A DNA stretch of 64,000 nucleotides from Rhizobiaceae bacterium (GTDB taxonomy: Bacteria; Pseudomonadota; Alphaproteobacteria; Rhizobiales; Rhizobiaceae). This document shows positions 63,458 to 64,000 of the stretch, piece after piece. Under the pieces are notes generated by a model. That model was not told the DNA's origin. It did no database searches and saw only the letters and a program-made list of their open reading frames with translations. The position numbers were made by a program, and so were the translations under genes. The stretch lies in assembly GCA_023953835.1 (NCBI GenBank), contig JAMLJB010000001.1, positions 3,135,501 through 3,199,500 of the forward strand, written 5' to 3'. Position 1 is the stretch's first letter. Every line of letters starts with the position of its first letter.

Positions 63458-63808
63458 ATGACCGCCCCAAAGGAAATCCGTGTTTCGAAAGACCGCAAGC
63501 TGCTGACGGTCACCTTCGGCGGACACGCGCCGTTCGAACTGCCGGCTGAAATGCTGCGCGTGCTTTCTCCCTCGGCGGAGGTGCAGGGGCATTCGCCCGA
63601 ACAGCGCGTCACCGTTCCGGGCAAACGCAATGTCACAATCGTGAAGATCGAGCCGGTCGGCAACTACGCCGTGCGCATTACTTTCGACGACCGTCACGAT
63701 ACGGGCATTTTCACGTGGGATTACCTGCATCGTCTTGGCCACGAGAAAGCCGCGCTATGGCAGGCTTATCTGGACGAGCTTGCGGCGAAAGGGCTTGGCA
63801 GGGGATAG
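63458..63808 (+). CDS. DUF971 (GBBH-like N-terminal domain) protein
   Basis: 116 residues from the ATG at 63458 (MTAPKEIRVSKDRKLLTVTF). The DUF971 domain matches the N-terminal domain of gamma-butyrobetaine hydroxylase. The characteristic ends are GNYAVRITFDDRHDTGIFTW followed by DYLHRLGHEK. Stand-alone copies are linked to iron-sulfur or Mrp-like functions, but the role is unknown. Divergent from the PPOX-fold gene across 150 bp. Confidence 0.88.
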   Translation: MTAPKEIRVSKDRKLLTVTFGGHAPFELPAEMLRVLSPSAEVQGHSPEQRVTVPGKRNVTIVKIEPVGNYAVRITFDDRHDTGIFTWDYLHRLGHEKAALWQAYLDELAAKGLGRG

Positions 63809-63885
63809 ATCGCAACTGCGCGACGCGCTGTAACGATTTCCACCGCGCCGCCGTATAGTGGGAAAACGGCTTCGGACATGGCAGC

Positions 63886-64000
63886 ATGATTGCAGCAGGC
63901 AAATTTCCCTGGAACGATCGCGGCGGAGCGTTTTCTCCGCTCAAGGCGCTGTGCCTCGCGGCAATCCTCGCTCCCGCCGCGATCCTGGCGTGGCGCGCGA
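63886..64000 (+). CDS. N-terminus of a membrane protein, possibly MsrQ/ferric-reductase-like
   Basis: Starts at the ATG at 63886 and runs off the right edge. The 38 residues visible begin MIAAGKFPWNDRGGAFSPLK followed by a hydrophobic segment (ALCLAAILAPAAILAWRA), the start of a transmembrane helix. The PWNDR...SPLKAL pattern recalls rhizobial haem-binding subunits of methionine sulfoxide reductase (MsrQ/YedZ). Too little is visible to be sure. Confidence 0.55.
   Translation, partial: MIAAGKFPWNDRGGAFSPLKALCLAAILAPAAILAWRA

Overview
The window is a chromosomal segment of an alphaproteobacterium, most likely of the order Hyphomicrobiales (Rhizobiales) and probably near Phyllobacteriaceae/Brucellaceae. 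Three things point there. The lipid A run is bamA-lpxD-fabZ-lpxA-lpxI-lpxB followed by gltA, and uses LpxI rather than LpxH. lexA has the alphaproteobacterial SOS box GTTC-N7-GTTC. The order trpD-trpC-moaC-moeA-(insertion)-lexA is a rhizobial one. Coding DNA is GC-rich except in the accessory block.

Layout. 1-5637: malic enzyme (partial), then the glyoxylate-to-glycerate operon gcl-hyi-glxR. 5640-8756: rlmB, tRNA-Tyr and tRNA-Gly, alanine dehydrogenase and its divergent Lrp-type regulator. 8880-13608: a membrane-bound nucleotide-sugar dehydratase of the CapD/FlaA1 type, and alaS. 13855-20659: envelope biogenesis (BamA, then lipid A synthesis with tightly coupled or overlapping genes). 20694-26884: gltA, gltX, comEC, lexA.

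26950-48106 is about 21 kb of accessory DNA between lexA and moeA, which are neighbours in related genomes. It has three parts. (i) A stripped Mu-like transposable element (about 27.0-35.45 kb) with repressor, Ner-like protein, MuA transposase, MuB ATPase, gp16, Mor activator, protease/scaffold I and head protein T. It has no terminase, portal, tail or lysis genes. (ii) An orphan type VI secretion island (35964-43909): VgrG with a six-unit 16-residue repeat, a DUF4123 chaperone, two unrecognised proteins, and three tandem paralogous metzincin-like proteins (HEXXHXXGXX[D/E]) that I read as candidate T6SS effectors. (iii) A 1245-residue glycine-rich classical autotransporter.

48107-64000 returns to core genes: moeA-moaC-trpC-trpD-ppiD, tpiA, secG, an L,D-transpeptidase, pyrG, a basic amino-acid ABC transporter without its ATPase, mobB-mobA-moaA, a PPOX-fold flavoprotein, a DUF971 protein and the start of a membrane protein. 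Molybdopterin genes occur on both sides (moeA/moaC and mobA/mobB/moaA).

The main novelty candidate is the tandem metzincin-like family. Its members share an N-terminal signature ending in AVA[G/A]CC and differ strongly in base composition. One begins MGCSCS, which resembles eukaryotic acylation signals. All functional statements are from reading the sequence; no searches were run.
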